DNA of 38,758 bases, taken from NCBI GenBank assembly GCA_947176745.1, contig CAMWRV010000026.1, forward strand, positions 1 to 38,758. The letters run 5' to 3'. Every line of letters begins with the position of its first letter. The stretch's first letter is position 1. Origin of the DNA: an uncultured Muribaculaceae bacterium. GTDB lineage: Bacteria; Bacteroidota; Bacteroidia; Bacteroidales; Muribaculaceae. Shown here piece after piece: positions 10,446-19,900 of this stretch. A program made the position numbers and the translations under genes. Below the pieces are notes generated by a model. It saw nothing but the letters and a program-made list of their open reading frames with translations, had not been told where the DNA came from and searched no databases.

Positions 10446-13400
10446 AGCTGTTCGGGGGTTACGACTGTATCATTTGCAGCGGGCACGACGCTGTCGGCTT
10501 CGGTCTGCGGTGTCTGTATCTTTTTTTTGCGTCGGCCGAAGCGGAACAGACTCTTGAGGTTTTCGAGATGACGCTTGAATACGAAACCTGCACCCATCTC
10601 TGTGATCTCTCCTTCGAGTATGCTCTCGTAGCCCGTGTGTCGGAACAGTCTGACCGACATGTTCATGGTCTGGGTCTGCTTGAGAATATACTCCACGGCC
10701 ACGTCGCTCACAAGATTCTGGGCTATCTCGTCATCGGCCGAATCGGTCGAATAGTTTCCGCCGACGAGAATCTTGAAGCGGTTGTTGAACAGAGATTTCG
10801 ACACCTGATAGCTGTAACTTGTCTCCTGATTTGTCACGCCGTCGGTTGTCTTGTCGTACTGGTTGACGCCGAACGACAGATCGACACCCCTGATATTCTT
10901 GGCCGCCCATGAATTGAGCTGCGACTCAAGGAAACTGTAAAGCATGTTTCCGCTTGCCGTGCTGGCCTTCGTGCCCTGGGCCGAATATTGGTTGTAGAGC
11001 AGCAGATTCATGGCCTGGGTCTGTCTCTGGTCGGCGCTCATCGACTGCAGCTCGTTCTGAATGGCGAGATCGTCGTTGGTGGCGAGATCGAACGCCACTT
11101 TCAGATTCTCGAGAGTGCTGGTGGCCCGGAGCGTGACAAGGAAGTTGACAAGACGCGCGTTTCCTCCGCTCGTCACATTGGCCTTGACATCATCGGTGGC
11201 GGTGACGTTGAGCGTCGGATTCATAATGGAGCCGTTCCACGTCAGTGTGCTTGACGGATCGAACGTGAACATCTTCTCTCCGAGCACGGGCAACGCGTAG
11301 CGTACGTAGCCGTCGCCGAGAGTGAGAGTCCCGGTCAGCGACATATCGCCCATATAATTCTGGAAATAATTCAGATTGGCTGTCGGGTCAAGTTCGACCT
11401 TGTTGGTGCCGTTGCTCGACAGTATCACCTCGACATGTGTTCCGGGCGATACGACAAGATTGGCGTTGATACGCATGTTGAGAGGAGACTCCACCACAGA
11501 ATCAGCCTTGGCGACCTGCGTCGTATCGTTGAAATTGACAAACCTGACCATATCGTCGTCAGTCTGCGACGAGAATTCCGAAGGGTCCATATTCAGACGG
11601 TAGGTCGCGTCGGTCGTGCCGAGCACGTTGACATTGCCGTTGACATCAAGAAGCCTCATCGGCCCCTTGACCGTAGCGCCTATGTTGAGGAACACCTTGC
11701 CGAACAGGTCGTCTTTCGATCGGTTGTCGCTCTTGATAAGCTGGAAATTATTTGCCGAGGCTACCATATCGAAAGCTATGTCGGAGAATTTTTTCGCGTT
11801 GACCGTACCCGACAGAGTCAGAGGATTGTCGTTTGCACCGAAAATATTGAAATCCTTGAAATCTATGACGTTGTCGGTCACAGTCAGCGGATCGGAACCG
11901 AACCTAAGTCTGGCTCCGGCCGCAGGTATATGCGCGGTCACGGAGTCGAGCGACAGGGCACCGTTGAGCACAGGGGAGACGAAAGATCCCTCCATATGCA
12001 TGTCTCCGTTAAGATAACCTGCGAGAACGACTGAGTTTCCGAGGAACGGATTGGCCACTTTCAGCGGGAAGCGGGTCAGAGAGACACCTACCGAATCTGC
12101 CTTGAGACCCTCTGCTCCCGGCACAAGATTGGCATAGGCAGCCATGGCCGGTTCGCCGTTTATGCTCAGCGAGGCATTGACGTCAGTGCTCGAATCGAGT
12201 CCGTATCCGGCTTTCAGGCCGAGATCGAAGTTGCCGACAGGGGTTTTCTCGTAAATGAAGTTTTTGAGTCCGACAGTGCCGGAGCCGGTGAAACGCCGGT
12301 TGTCATACTCCACGTGCATGTCGGCATTGAGGTCTCCTTTCATCTGGGGGGCGAGGGCCCACATGCTGAGGAAGTCCTGAATATGGAGATTATCGATCTT
12401 GACGTAAAGTTCCTCGTTGCCACGGTCGGTCTGCTGCGTGCGGGCCAGGATGCTGCTCTCCGAGCTGCGGGCCTCAAGATTGGCGGCCACATGCTTTGAG
12501 TAGAGGTTGTAGTCAAGGAAGTTGTCGGTATTGAATGTCCATGGCAAATAGGCGATGGTCGACTTAAGCGGGGTAATGTGGGCCGACACCACCGAATCCT
12601 GGAACGCGGCTGTGAGACCGATCCTGTAGCCCTGCTCACCCTGGATGTTCCACTGGTTGAGGAAGGCACTGGCACGGTTGTTGCCGAGGTAGCCGTTGAG
12701 ATTGACGCGGGCGAACTCATCCATTGTTCCGCGACGGTTGCCGACATGAGCCTTGTAGTCCATGAGCGGGCCGCGCTCGCGGAGGTTGAGCGCGATCGTG
12801 TCGAGACTGAGCGACGCCGATGAGAAGTTGAGTGCGCCGATGTCGCCGTAGAGCACCGAATCCTTGCCTATATGGGCGAAGACTGTGTCGATCGCCATGC
12901 CCTGCTCCTGCAGGAACTGGTCGACAAGTCCGCGGCCCGACGCGTTGACATCGAGAGTGAAGGGAGGGAGGGGGCGGCTTATGCTGTCGAATATGAGATT
13001 TTTCTCTTCGAGCTGCCTTGAAGCGGTTTCGGCCGCTGCCGAGAAAGCCTTAATCAGACGCTCCATGCCTGACTCTGCGGTAAAATCGACGGTTGTAAGA
13101 AGAGAATTGACAGAAACGGCGGTCCGGGTCAGGTCGGCGTTGACCGAGGCTGTGATTCCGTCGGGCAGATGGATATACTGCCCCGGCAAGTGCCATTCGA
13201 GCGCGGAAGCGTCGAGTTCGACATCATATAGCCATTTGCCCGGCTGCGCGTTTCCGCGCAGAGCGATATCGCCCGAACCGTAGCAGATGCTGTCGGAAAG
13301 ACCGAGCTGCTGAAGATTGACGTCACGCAGAGTGGCAGATATGTCGAAGGTATAGTCATCGGCATGGATCGAGCCTGTGCCGTGCATGTCGAAATCGAGA

Positions 13401-15358
13401 CCCGGATTGGGCGATGACGCCTGAAGAGTGAGGTCTCCGGCGTTGTCGAGGAGTGCGTCGATGTGTATGTCGCGGAGTTCGCGGTGGTTGTATTCGACCG
13501 AAGATATGCTGACAATCGCATCGGTCACGGCTGTTCCGCTCAGCGGGTTGAATCCGTGACCGCGTGCGTTGACAGTGGCCGACAGGCGTCCGATTCCGGC
13601 AGAAGGCACAAATCGTGCCACATCGAGACCGACAGCAGATATGTCGGCGGTGTAGTCTTCGGGAGTGAGCGCCACATGCCCCTTGGCGGCAAGATCGCCG
13701 GCATCGCTTCGCAGATCGAAATCGGCGTCATAGCTGAGACCGGAGGCCGCTGCTGTGCCTTCGATTGTGAATGCGGGTATGCTCATGTCGTCCATACCGG
13801 TGAGACGGTCAGCAAGCGTCGGGTCGCTCAGGCTTCCGTCGAAACTGACGCGGGCCTGCATCTTGCGGTAATCAAGAGGATTGCGGGCATAACCGGATGC
13901 CTTGATGCCGAACACTCCCTGCATCTTTGCGTCAATGCGGTCGATCGACAGGTCGGCCAGCGAACCGGCAGCCTCGACTCCAAAGTCGAGCGGCTTGCGG
14001 GCGGGCACCATGGAGGTGTATGTCTTCAGAGCGGGCATGAACGACTCGACATCGGGAAGGCCGATGCGGCCGCTCGCGCTGACATTCATGGCCGATGATG
14101 GATCGAGCGCCATCATCGCAAACGGCACCGACGCCGATGCCGATATCGAGGAGAACGGGGTGCGGACAGTGAGACTGTCGAGTGTCAGGCCGACGGAGTC
14201 GATGCCTACCGTACCATGGCCCTCGGTTATGCGGAGGCCGCAACGCTCGGAGGCCGCGAGGCGTGTCAGCGGCAGTCTGACAGTAGAAGACTCGTTATAG
14301 AAATTTCTCATGCCGATGCCGACGCCGGTCACTTTGAGATAAGACGCGTCAAAACCGGGCTGCGGCCTCGCGTCGCGGACAGCATAAAGTGCCGAAAGAG
14401 AATCGACTGCGATACTGTCGCCCATGATGCGCATCGGCGGACCGGTGGAAGGCTGCGAAGGAGGGGCAGGATGTGTCTTTATATATTCGGCAGTCGGAGT
14501 GAGATATGTGAAGTCGCCGCCGCCGATCGAGGCCAGATCCCACTTTACAAGATTCTCGCCGAGATCGACTGTGGCCTTCTTTATCTCCACTCTCTTGAGA
14601 GCCACGTCCATAGTGTCGATTGTGGGCAGCATCGACATGCCGAAGCTGAAGTTCTCCATGCGGAGATCGTTGGCTCTGATCACAAAGGGGGCGGATGCGG
14701 AAGAGGCCGTGTCGGGCTTGTTTTCTTTCTTCCAGACATCCATATAGAGTGAGAGGCGCCCGTCGCGCAGGCGTGTATTATTGAGCGTTATCTCCGAAGT
14801 CCGTATGTCGGCGGAGCTTTTGCCGTCGACTTCAAGCAGACCGGCGTTGACTGTCAGAATCATCGACGAGTCGGGCGAGACCATGCGGTAATAGCCGTCG
14901 TCGAGACGCAGGGAGTTGAGTCTGACATCAAGTCTGAGCAAGGGAAGCAGCTTAACGTCGACAAGTGCCTGACGCGCCCGGACCATAGTGTCGCCCGACG
15001 CCTCGACCACGTACACATCCTTCAGGCTGACATCAAGGGGGAAGGCAAGCCGGAACCGGCCTATGCCAATTTTCATGCCTGTCGATTTCTCCACTAAACC
15101 GGACACTGTCGAAACGGCGAAATCCTGCACCGGAGGGAGGTAAAGGAGCACAGGAAGAAGAAGGATTACCACAACCACACAAAGCAGCGTCTTGAGTGTA
15201 CGGCGCAGCCAGGTCGGGCGGATCAGATGTTTTTTGACGCGTACCGGCTTCTTCTCCGAATCATTGTCTGTCGCAGAATTATTTTCCTGAGACGGAATTT
15301 CCTCCTGCCGTTCAATTCTTTCTTCAGCCTTTTCTTTGGGATCGTTGGAATCTGCCAT
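10442..15358 (-). CDS. tamB: TamB-like inner-membrane-anchored lipid/protein translocation protein (DUF490)
   Basis: The 1638-aa product has a charged cytoplasmic N-terminus, one membrane anchor at about 53-75 (LKTLLCVVVVILLLPVLLYLP), then the AsmA/TamB-type start (VEKSTGMKIGIGRFRLAFPLDVSLKDVYV). A very long beta-rich taco/groove region runs through the periplasm, with the conserved C-terminal TamB domain at about 1200-1540 (for example LTLSGTVNAKKFSDIAFDM, NYMGDMSLTGTLTLGDGYVRY, SLFNNRFKILVGG). The C-terminal 70 residues are charged. It works with the Omp85 partner TamA encoded immediately downstream and overlapping by four bases. Length and domain order match Bacteroidetes TamB. It is the first gene of the operon tamB-tamA-small membrane protein. 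Confidence 0.95.
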   Translation of the reverse strand: MADSNDPKEKAEERIERQEEIPSQENNSATDNDSEKKPVRVKKHLIRPTWLRRTLKTLLCVVVVILLLPVLLYLPPVQDFAVSTVSGLVEKSTGMKIGIGRFRLAFPLDVSLKDVYVVEASGDTMVRARQALVDVKLLPLLRLDVRLNSLRLDDGYYRMVSPDSSMILTVNAGLLEVDGKSSADIRTSEITLNNTRLRDGRLSLYMDVWKKENKPDTASSASAPFVIRANDLRMENFSFGMSMLPTIDTMDVALKRVEIKKATVDLGENLVKWDLASIGGGDFTYLTPTAEYIKTHPAPPSQPSTGPPMRIMGDSIAVDSLSALYAVRDARPQPGFDASYLKVTGVGIGMRNFYNESSTVRLPLTRLAASERCGLRITEGHGTVGIDSVGLTLDSLTVRTPFSSISASASVPFAMMALDPSSAMNVSASGRIGLPDVESFMPALKTYTSMVPARKPLDFGVEAAGSLADLSIDRIDAKMQGVFGIKASGYARNPLDYRKMQARVSFDGSLSDPTLADRLTGMDDMSIPAFTIEGTAAASGLSYDADFDLRSDAGDLAAKGHVALTPEDYTADISAVGLDVARFVPSAGIGRLSATVNARGHGFNPLSGTAVTDAIVSISSVEYNHRELRDIHIDALLDNAGDLTLQASSPNPGLDFDMHGTGSIHADDYTFDISATLRDVNLQQLGLSDSICYGSGDIALRGNAQPGKWLYDVELDASALEWHLPGQYIHLPDGITASVNADLTRTAVSVNSLLTTVDFTAESGMERLIKAFSAAAETASRQLEEKNLIFDSISRPLPPFTLDVNASGRGLVDQFLQEQGMAIDTVFAHIGKDSVLYGDIGALNFSSASLSLDTIALNLRERGPLMDYKAHVGNRRGTMDEFARVNLNGYLGNNRASAFLNQWNIQGEQGYRIGLTAAFQDSVVSAHITPLKSTIAYLPWTFNTDNFLDYNLYSKHVAANLEARSSESSILARTQQTDRGNEELYVKIDNLHIQDFLSMWALAPQMKGDLNADMHVEYDNRRFTGSGTVGLKNFIYEKTPVGNFDLGLKAGYGLDSSTDVNASLSINGEPAMAAYANLVPGAEGLKADSVGVSLTRFPLKVANPFLGNSVVLAGYLNGDMHMEGSFVSPVLNGALSLDSVTAHIPAAGARLRFGSDPLTVTDNVIDFKDFNIFGANDNPLTLSGTVNAKKFSDIAFDMVASANNFQLIKSDNRSKDDLFGKVFLNIGATVKGPMRLLDVNGNVNVLGTTDATYRLNMDPSEFSSQTDDDMVRFVNFNDTTQVAKADSVVESPLNMRINANLVVSPGTHVEVILSSNGTNKVELDPTANLNYFQNYMGDMSLTGTLTLGDGYVRYALPVLGEKMFTFDPSSTLTWNGSIMNPTLNVTATDDVKANVTSGGNARLVNFLVTLRATSTLENLKVAFDLATNDDLAIQNELQSMSADQRQTQAMNLLLYNQYSAQGTKASTASGNMLYSFLESQLNSWAAKNIRGVDLSFGVNQYDKTTDGVTNQETSYSYQVSKSLFNNRFKILVGGNYSTDSADDEIAQNLVSDVAVEYILKQTQTMNMSVRLFRHTGYESILEGEITEMGAGFVFKRHLENLKSLFRFGRRKKKIQTPQTEADSVVPAANDTVVTPEQL

Positions 15359-15380
15359 GTGTTCGGTACGTTTGGAAACA

Positions 15381-15412
15381 CAAATTTAACGTTTTTTACA
15401 TTACTAAACAAC
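15381..15412 (-). promoter_or_regulatory. Candidate promoter of the tamB-tamA operon
   Basis: On the minus strand TAAATTTG (15381-15388) fits the -7 consensus TAnnTTTG. A GTTG at 15409-15412 lies 20 bases upstream as an imperfect -33 box. The -7 box is 22 bases before the tamB ATG, giving a short leader. Confidence 0.5.
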
Positions 15413-15485
15413 AATTCACGGATATTGTTAGCAGCAACTCCAAACAGATTGCAGAAAGAGTCTGTAACCGATACGTCAGGGCACT

Positions 15486-15517
15486 AAAAAAGCGGACTTC
15501 CCGACCGGGAAATCCGC
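15486..15517 (-). terminator. Rho-independent terminator after rplU-rpmA
   Basis: On the minus strand GCGGATTTCCC and GGGAAGTCCGC pair (one U-G wobble) around a GGTC loop and are followed by six Ts. It ends the rplU-rpmA unit 25 bases after the rpmA stop and insulates tamB. Confidence 0.9.
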
Positions 15518-15542
15518 CTTTGAATCTTGCCTGCTGACAGGA

Positions 15543-15806
15543 TCAGTTTGCTGCGTGAGGCTGCACGTTGATGAACTTGCGGCCCTCTTTGCCTGTGGTG
15601 AACACCACTACGCCGTCGATAAGGGCGAAGAGAGTGTGATCCTTGCCCATGCCGACATTGAGACCGGGATGGTGCACTGTGCCACGCTGGCGCTTGATGA
15701 TATTGCCCGCCTTGCAGTTCGAACCACCAAAAATTTTCACACCAAGTCGTTTGCTTTCTGATTCGCGGCCGTTCTTAGAACTACCGACACCTTTCTTATG
15801 TGCCAT
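15543..15806 (-). CDS. rpmA: 50S ribosomal protein L27
   Basis: The 87-aa product matches bacterial L27: [16 protein letters not shown] at the N-terminus, then [19 protein letters not shown] and the conserved [22 protein letters not shown]27 reaches into the peptidyl-transferase centre with its N-terminal tail. The mature-like start (MAHKKG) lacks the N-terminal extension that some Firmicutes cleave. It follows rplU by 13 bases, the usual rplU-rpmA order. Confidence 0.98.
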   Translation of the reverse strand: MAHKKGVGSSKNGRESESKRLGVKIFGGSNCKAGNIIKRQRGTVHHPGLNVGMGKDHTLFALIDGVVVFTTGKEGRKFINVQPHAAN

Positions 15807-15819
15807 TTTCTATTTTGGT

Positions 15820-16143
15820 TTATGCGGTTACGATTTTCTTGATCATTACTTTAGTGAACTGCTGACGGTGACCGTTGAGACGACGGTAGCCTTTGCGGCG
15901 TTTCTTCTTGAAGACGATCACTTTATCGCCCTTCACGAGGGGAAGGAGCACTTCACATTCTACTTTGGCGCCTTCAACGGCAGGCGCACCGACCTTGACG
16001 TCGCCGTCGGCATCGAGAAGAAGCACCTTGTCGAACGACACAGCGTCGCCTTCCTTCACTTCCTCGCCGAGGTGGTGAACATACAGAAACTTGCCCTCTT
16101 CGGCCTTGAACTGCTGTCCTTTGATTTCTACGATTGCGTACAT
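15820..16143 (-). CDS. rplU: 50S ribosomal protein L21
   Basis: The 107-aa product is full-length L21: [17 protein letters not shown] at the start, the central [18 protein letters not shown] strand region, and the C-terminal [19 protein letters not shown] that binds 23S rRNA. It is the first gene of rplU-rpmA. The leader of about 85 bases contains a small hairpin (ACTCCG/CGGAGT, 16180-16194) that could be part of ribosomal-protein feedback control, but this is inference. Confidence 0.98.
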   Translation of the reverse strand: MYAIVEIKGQQFKAEEGKFLYVHHLGEEVKEGDAVSFDKVLLLDADGDVKVGAPAVEGAKVECEVLLPLVKGDKVIVFKKKRRKGYRRLNGHRQQFTKVMIKKIVTA

Positions 16144-16179
16144 TTTCGTAATTTGTTGTTTTTGTCCGACCGCGGGGCG

Positions 16180-16194
16180 ACTCCGTTGCGGAGT
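16180..16194 (-). promoter_or_regulatory. Hairpin in the rplU-rpmA leader
   Basis: Six perfectly paired bases (ACTCCG and CGGAGT) around a three-base loop lie 37 bases before the rplU ATG, inside the predicted leader RNA. Function unknown; an L21-binding or processing structure is possible. Confidence 0.3.
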
Positions 16195-16227
16195 TCTTGA
16201 TCAGCCTGCGCGGCATAATTGCGGATG

Positions 16228-16259
16228 CAAAATTAGCTGAATATTTTGTAATATCCAAA
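16228..16259 (-). promoter_or_regulatory. Promoter of rplU-rpmA
   Basis: On the minus strand TAATTTTG (16228-16235) is an exact TAnnTTTG -7 box, with TTTG (16256-16259) 20 bases upstream. It interleaves with the rpsO promoter on the other strand, so the two -33 boxes share about 15 bases of DNA. Confidence 0.75.
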
Positions 16260-16275
16260 TATATTAGTAATTTTG
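16245..16275 (+). promoter_or_regulatory. Promoter of rpsO
   Basis: TTTG (16245-16248), exactly 19 bases, then TAATTTTG (16268-16275) is a perfect Bacteroidetes sigma-ABfr type promoter. Transcription would start near 16281, giving a leader of about 110 bases ahead of rpsO. Confidence 0.85.
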
Positions 16276-16280
16276 CAACG

Positions 16281-16349
16281 CTTTTCAGGGAAAAGTGCCC
16301 CCGGCGGAGAGAGCCGGGCAGTCCGGCCGCGGCCGGCGGTGGCTTTTCC
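16281..16349 (+). promoter_or_regulatory. Structured rpsO leader, possible S15 autoregulatory element
   Basis: The leader can be drawn as a three-way junction. P1 pairs GGAAAAG (16289-16295) with CTTTTCC (16343-16349). P2 pairs CCCGGC (16300-16305) with GCCGGG (16313-16318) around GGAGAGA. P3 pairs CCGGC with GCCGG (16323-16336) around CGCG. A competing short hairpin pairs CTTTT (16281-16285) with the same AAAAG used in P1. S15 binds a three-way junction in 16S rRNA, and several bacteria use leader mimics to control rpsO (family knowledge); that this one does so is inference. Confidence 0.5.
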
Positions 16350-16392
16350 GACGAAAGGTATTCATTCATAACCAACTTAAATTTCTCTCAAA

Positions 16393-16668
16393 ATGCATCT
16401 TTCATCAGAAGACAAGAAGAAAATCTTCGAGACTTACGGAAGCGGCCCCGGCGACACCGGCAGCCCCGAGAGCCAGATCGCTCTCTTCTCTGTGCGCATC
16501 AAGCACCTCACAGAGCACCTCAAGGCCAACCACAAGGACTACACCACAGCCCGCGCGCTCAAGGCTCTTGTAGGTCAGCGCCGCAGCCTTCTCGACTACC
16601 TGATCCGCAAAGACATCAACCGTTACCGCGCGATCATCGCAAAGAAGGAACTCGGCATCCGCAAGTAA
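16393..16668 (+). CDS. rpsO: 30S ribosomal protein S15
   Basis: The 91-aa product is a complete S15: the helix-rich KKKIFETYGSGPGDTGSPESQIALFS region, the conserved RIKHLTEHLKANHKD, then RSLLDYLIRKDINRYRAIIAKKELGIRK. S15 is a primary binder of the 16S central domain. It is monocistronic: its own promoter and leader lie upstream and a strong terminator downstream. Confidence 0.98.
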   Translation: MHLSSEDKKKIFETYGSGPGDTGSPESQIALFSVRIKHLTEHLKANHKDYTTARALKALVGQRRSLLDYLIRKDINRYRAIIAKKELGIRK

Positions 16669-16692
16669 CCGAAGTTTTCACACACTCTCACG

Positions 16693-16722
16693 CAGGGGAG
16701 ACCGTCGAGACGGTCTCCCCTG
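16693..16722 (+). terminator. Hairpin terminator after rpsO
   Basis: CAGGGGAGACCGT pairs perfectly with ACGGTCTCCCCTG around a four-base loop, 24 bases after the rpsO stop. The downstream sequence (TGCTGTCATATATATAC) has only scattered Ts, but the stem is very stable. The rest of the 16723-16971 gap holds an AT-rich stretch and the next promoter. Confidence 0.7.
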
Positions 16723-16845
16723 TGCTGTCATATATATACATACAGTTACGGCGAACCATCCTCTTGTTGCATTTCTTGTCTTCATAGTGTTTCCGCGACA
16801 AAAATGTTAATTTTTCACCTATATCCTGTTTTTCAACACACATAC

Positions 16846-16876
16846 TTTGGATTTATGCCGACAATTATTATTTTTG
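16846..16876 (+). promoter_or_regulatory. Promoter of the 16972-22213 T9SS cargo pair
   Basis: TTTG (16846-16849), 19 bases, then TATTTTTG (16869-16876) is an exact match to TTTG-N19-TAnnTTTG. It is about 95 bases before the ATG at 16972. Confidence 0.8.
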
Positions 16877-16971
16877 CACATAAATCTTTTCACTAACTGA
16901 TCTTATGCCGCGCAGACAGTATTTTCACTTTCATCCATCAATGCGGCGCAATCATTATCACCATCCATATT

Positions 16972-19900
16972 ATGAAAAAATCATTAACGCTGTTCACGAC
17001 ACTTGTCGCTGCCGGAGCCGGCGCGATAATCGCGACAACGCGAGGCTCAGAAATCAAGCCTCAGTCATTTGACCCGCAGGTAGCCGGAGAATTCCCGACT
17101 ACGGTTGTAACCCGCCCGGACAACCAGCCTCAACGCGTCACCGCCGGAGGCACAAACCTCTACGGATTCCTGTCTGACTGGTCTCTGACCCCCGACGACT
17201 GGTTGCGTTCCTATCGCGGAATCTACATCGTCGGCCAGTATGGCGAAGTCAACCTCGCCTACAATGACCCGGCGGCAGCCATATTAGGCAGATTTACCGG
17301 AGCATTCCTACTCGACGGATATCTTTACGGATACTCCGAGGCATATTTTGACGAGAACTGGAACATGGGCTCCCAGAAATTTCTAAAAGTCGATTTCAGC
17401 ACCGGAGAGATAGTCGAACAGCAGGAAGCATCTGCATATATCAACTGGGTCTCCCCGCTCGCCTACAATCAGGAAGACGGATATTTCTATTTCTGCTCCC
17501 AGAACTACGAGTTCTGCCGCGCCACCATCGCCAATCCCAACGGATATGAGGTCGTAAAGCAATTCGACTCCTCCAGCGACAACATCACCTCTCTCGCCTA
17601 CTGTCCTGAAGACAAGAATTTCTATGGCGTCAACATCAACAAAAAATTCATAAGGATCGATACCGAAGGAAATGTCACCCCGATCTGCGACATACCTGAC
17701 AAGAGCACCCACAGTTCATATCAGGCGGCAATGACATGGTCGCCCAAAGAGGGGCTGTTCTACTGGGACTATCTCGACAACGGCATGCCTACGATCTCGA
17801 AACTTTACTCAGTGACACGCGACGGCACATTCAACCTCGAATGCACTCTCGACGACAATTCATGTTTCGACTGGTTTGTCACACCCGACGTGAAATACGT
17901 GGCCGCCGCACCGGAAAGTCCGGTGATCGACTCGATCGACTTCCCCGCCGGCGCGCTTTCAGGCAAACTTGCTTTCACTATGCCGACCCGGATGCAGAAC
18001 GGCAACGCGCTCCCCGAATCGGTTGACTGGACTGTTACCCTCGACGGCGCCGAGTATAAGAAAGAGTCATGTTCTCCCGGCGCCAAGATAGAGGTGGAAT
18101 TCTCCGACCTTGAGGCCGGCAACCATGAATTCGGAGTCATAGCCTCGATCGACGTGCTGCGATGCGATCCTGTGACGCGCCGCATGTGGATCGGCAACGA
18201 CACCCCGATGGCTCCGCAGAACGTCACCCTGACCAAGAGCGCTGTCAGCTGGAGCGCCCCGACAGCGGGAGTTCACGCCGGCTATGTGGATTTTGGATCT
18301 ATGACCTACAATGTGAAGATCGTCAACGTGTCGGGCAATACTGTATTCTCGACAACTGTCTCATCGACCTCTACGGCCTATACTCTTGAGAATTCCGAGG
18401 ATCTTTCTCTCTACACAGCATATGTAAGCGCATCGAGCAACGGTCTGACCAGTGCCGAGGCAAATTCCCAGAGTGTGGTAATGGGCGACGCCATGACGCC
18501 TCCCGCCAGCTTCTCTCCCACTCCGGCCGAGTTCTCACTCATGACACCCTTCGACAAGAACAACGACAATACCTGCTGGACATGGAATCAGGAGCGTCAG
18601 GCTCTCTACTCCGGTTATACTTCCGACGGCAACATGAATCCGATGGACGACTACATTTTCCTTCCCGCCATGAAGTTCGACAGCTCGGAACGTATCTACG
18701 AGATCTCGCTCGACGCCACGGCGTGGTCGCCGCAGTTCGCAGAGGAATATCTTGATGTGGTTCTCGCCACTGAACCCAATTATGACGGTGTGATCGAAAG
18801 CCTCATCGACCGCACGAAGATTTCGTGCGCATACGACCTTCGCGGCAATCAGGTGACCGAATGGAAGAACCTGCAGTCAGGTTTCAATGTATATGAGCCG
18901 GGCATCTACTACATCGGCATCCATTGTTCGTCGGCACGCGACATGGCCGGCGTGCTTGTACGCAATATCAAGGTAAAAGACGGAGGCGTGCTCAACACGA
19001 GCCCCGCCATGGCGACCGGTCTTCAGGCCACAGCCGCCGCCAACGGGCGTCTCGCCGCGACCGTGAAGTTCACTTTCCCGACAGAGACAGTGGGGGGCGA
19101 CCAGATCGCCCAGGGCACCGAACTGACAGCCACTATAGAAAGTTCGGAAGAAACCGCCACAGTCAAGGGCACACCTGGCGCATCAGGCGAAGCCACAGTA
19201 GCCACCCTTCAGGGCGAGAACCAGATAAGTGTGACCGTATCGAACTCCCGTGGCGAGAACAGCCCCTCGGCTATCGTAAAAATATTCACGGGCCAGACCG
19301 TGCCGTCGTATGTAACCAACGTGCGCGGTATCATATCTGACGACATGCGCGACTTCACTCTCATGTGGGATGCCCCCTCAGAGGGTGCCGACGGCGGATA
19401 CATCGACCCGACGCTGCTGACCTACAACATATATGTCTACGACCAGACCGGCGTGCCATCAAACTGGATACCTCTGGCAAAGAACCTGACAGAGCGTCAG
19501 TACACATTCTCGCCCGACACCCAGGACTATTACCGTCTTGCCATAGAGGCAGTCAATGTGGCGGGAGCAAGCTCGATGGTTTCGGGATCGGCCTGGGTCG
19601 GCCCGGCTTACACTCTCCCCTATTCCGACGACTTCTCGAATCCATCCGACATTTCCTGCACCAAACCCTGGCGCATCTTCACCGACGGTTACTACGCCGA
19701 ATGGACTTACATGTATCTTAAGGATATCGACGCAGCCCTCTATGGAGCCGACAACAAGAAAGTAGCTATGTTCTGCGGCGGTGTCGACGGCACTTCGGGA
19801 CGCGTGTCGATGCCAAGATTCAGCACTATCGGCGAGGAATTCGCATCTCTGAAAATGGATGTCTACACAGGCAGTCGCGCGGCTACTACCGTGATCAACG

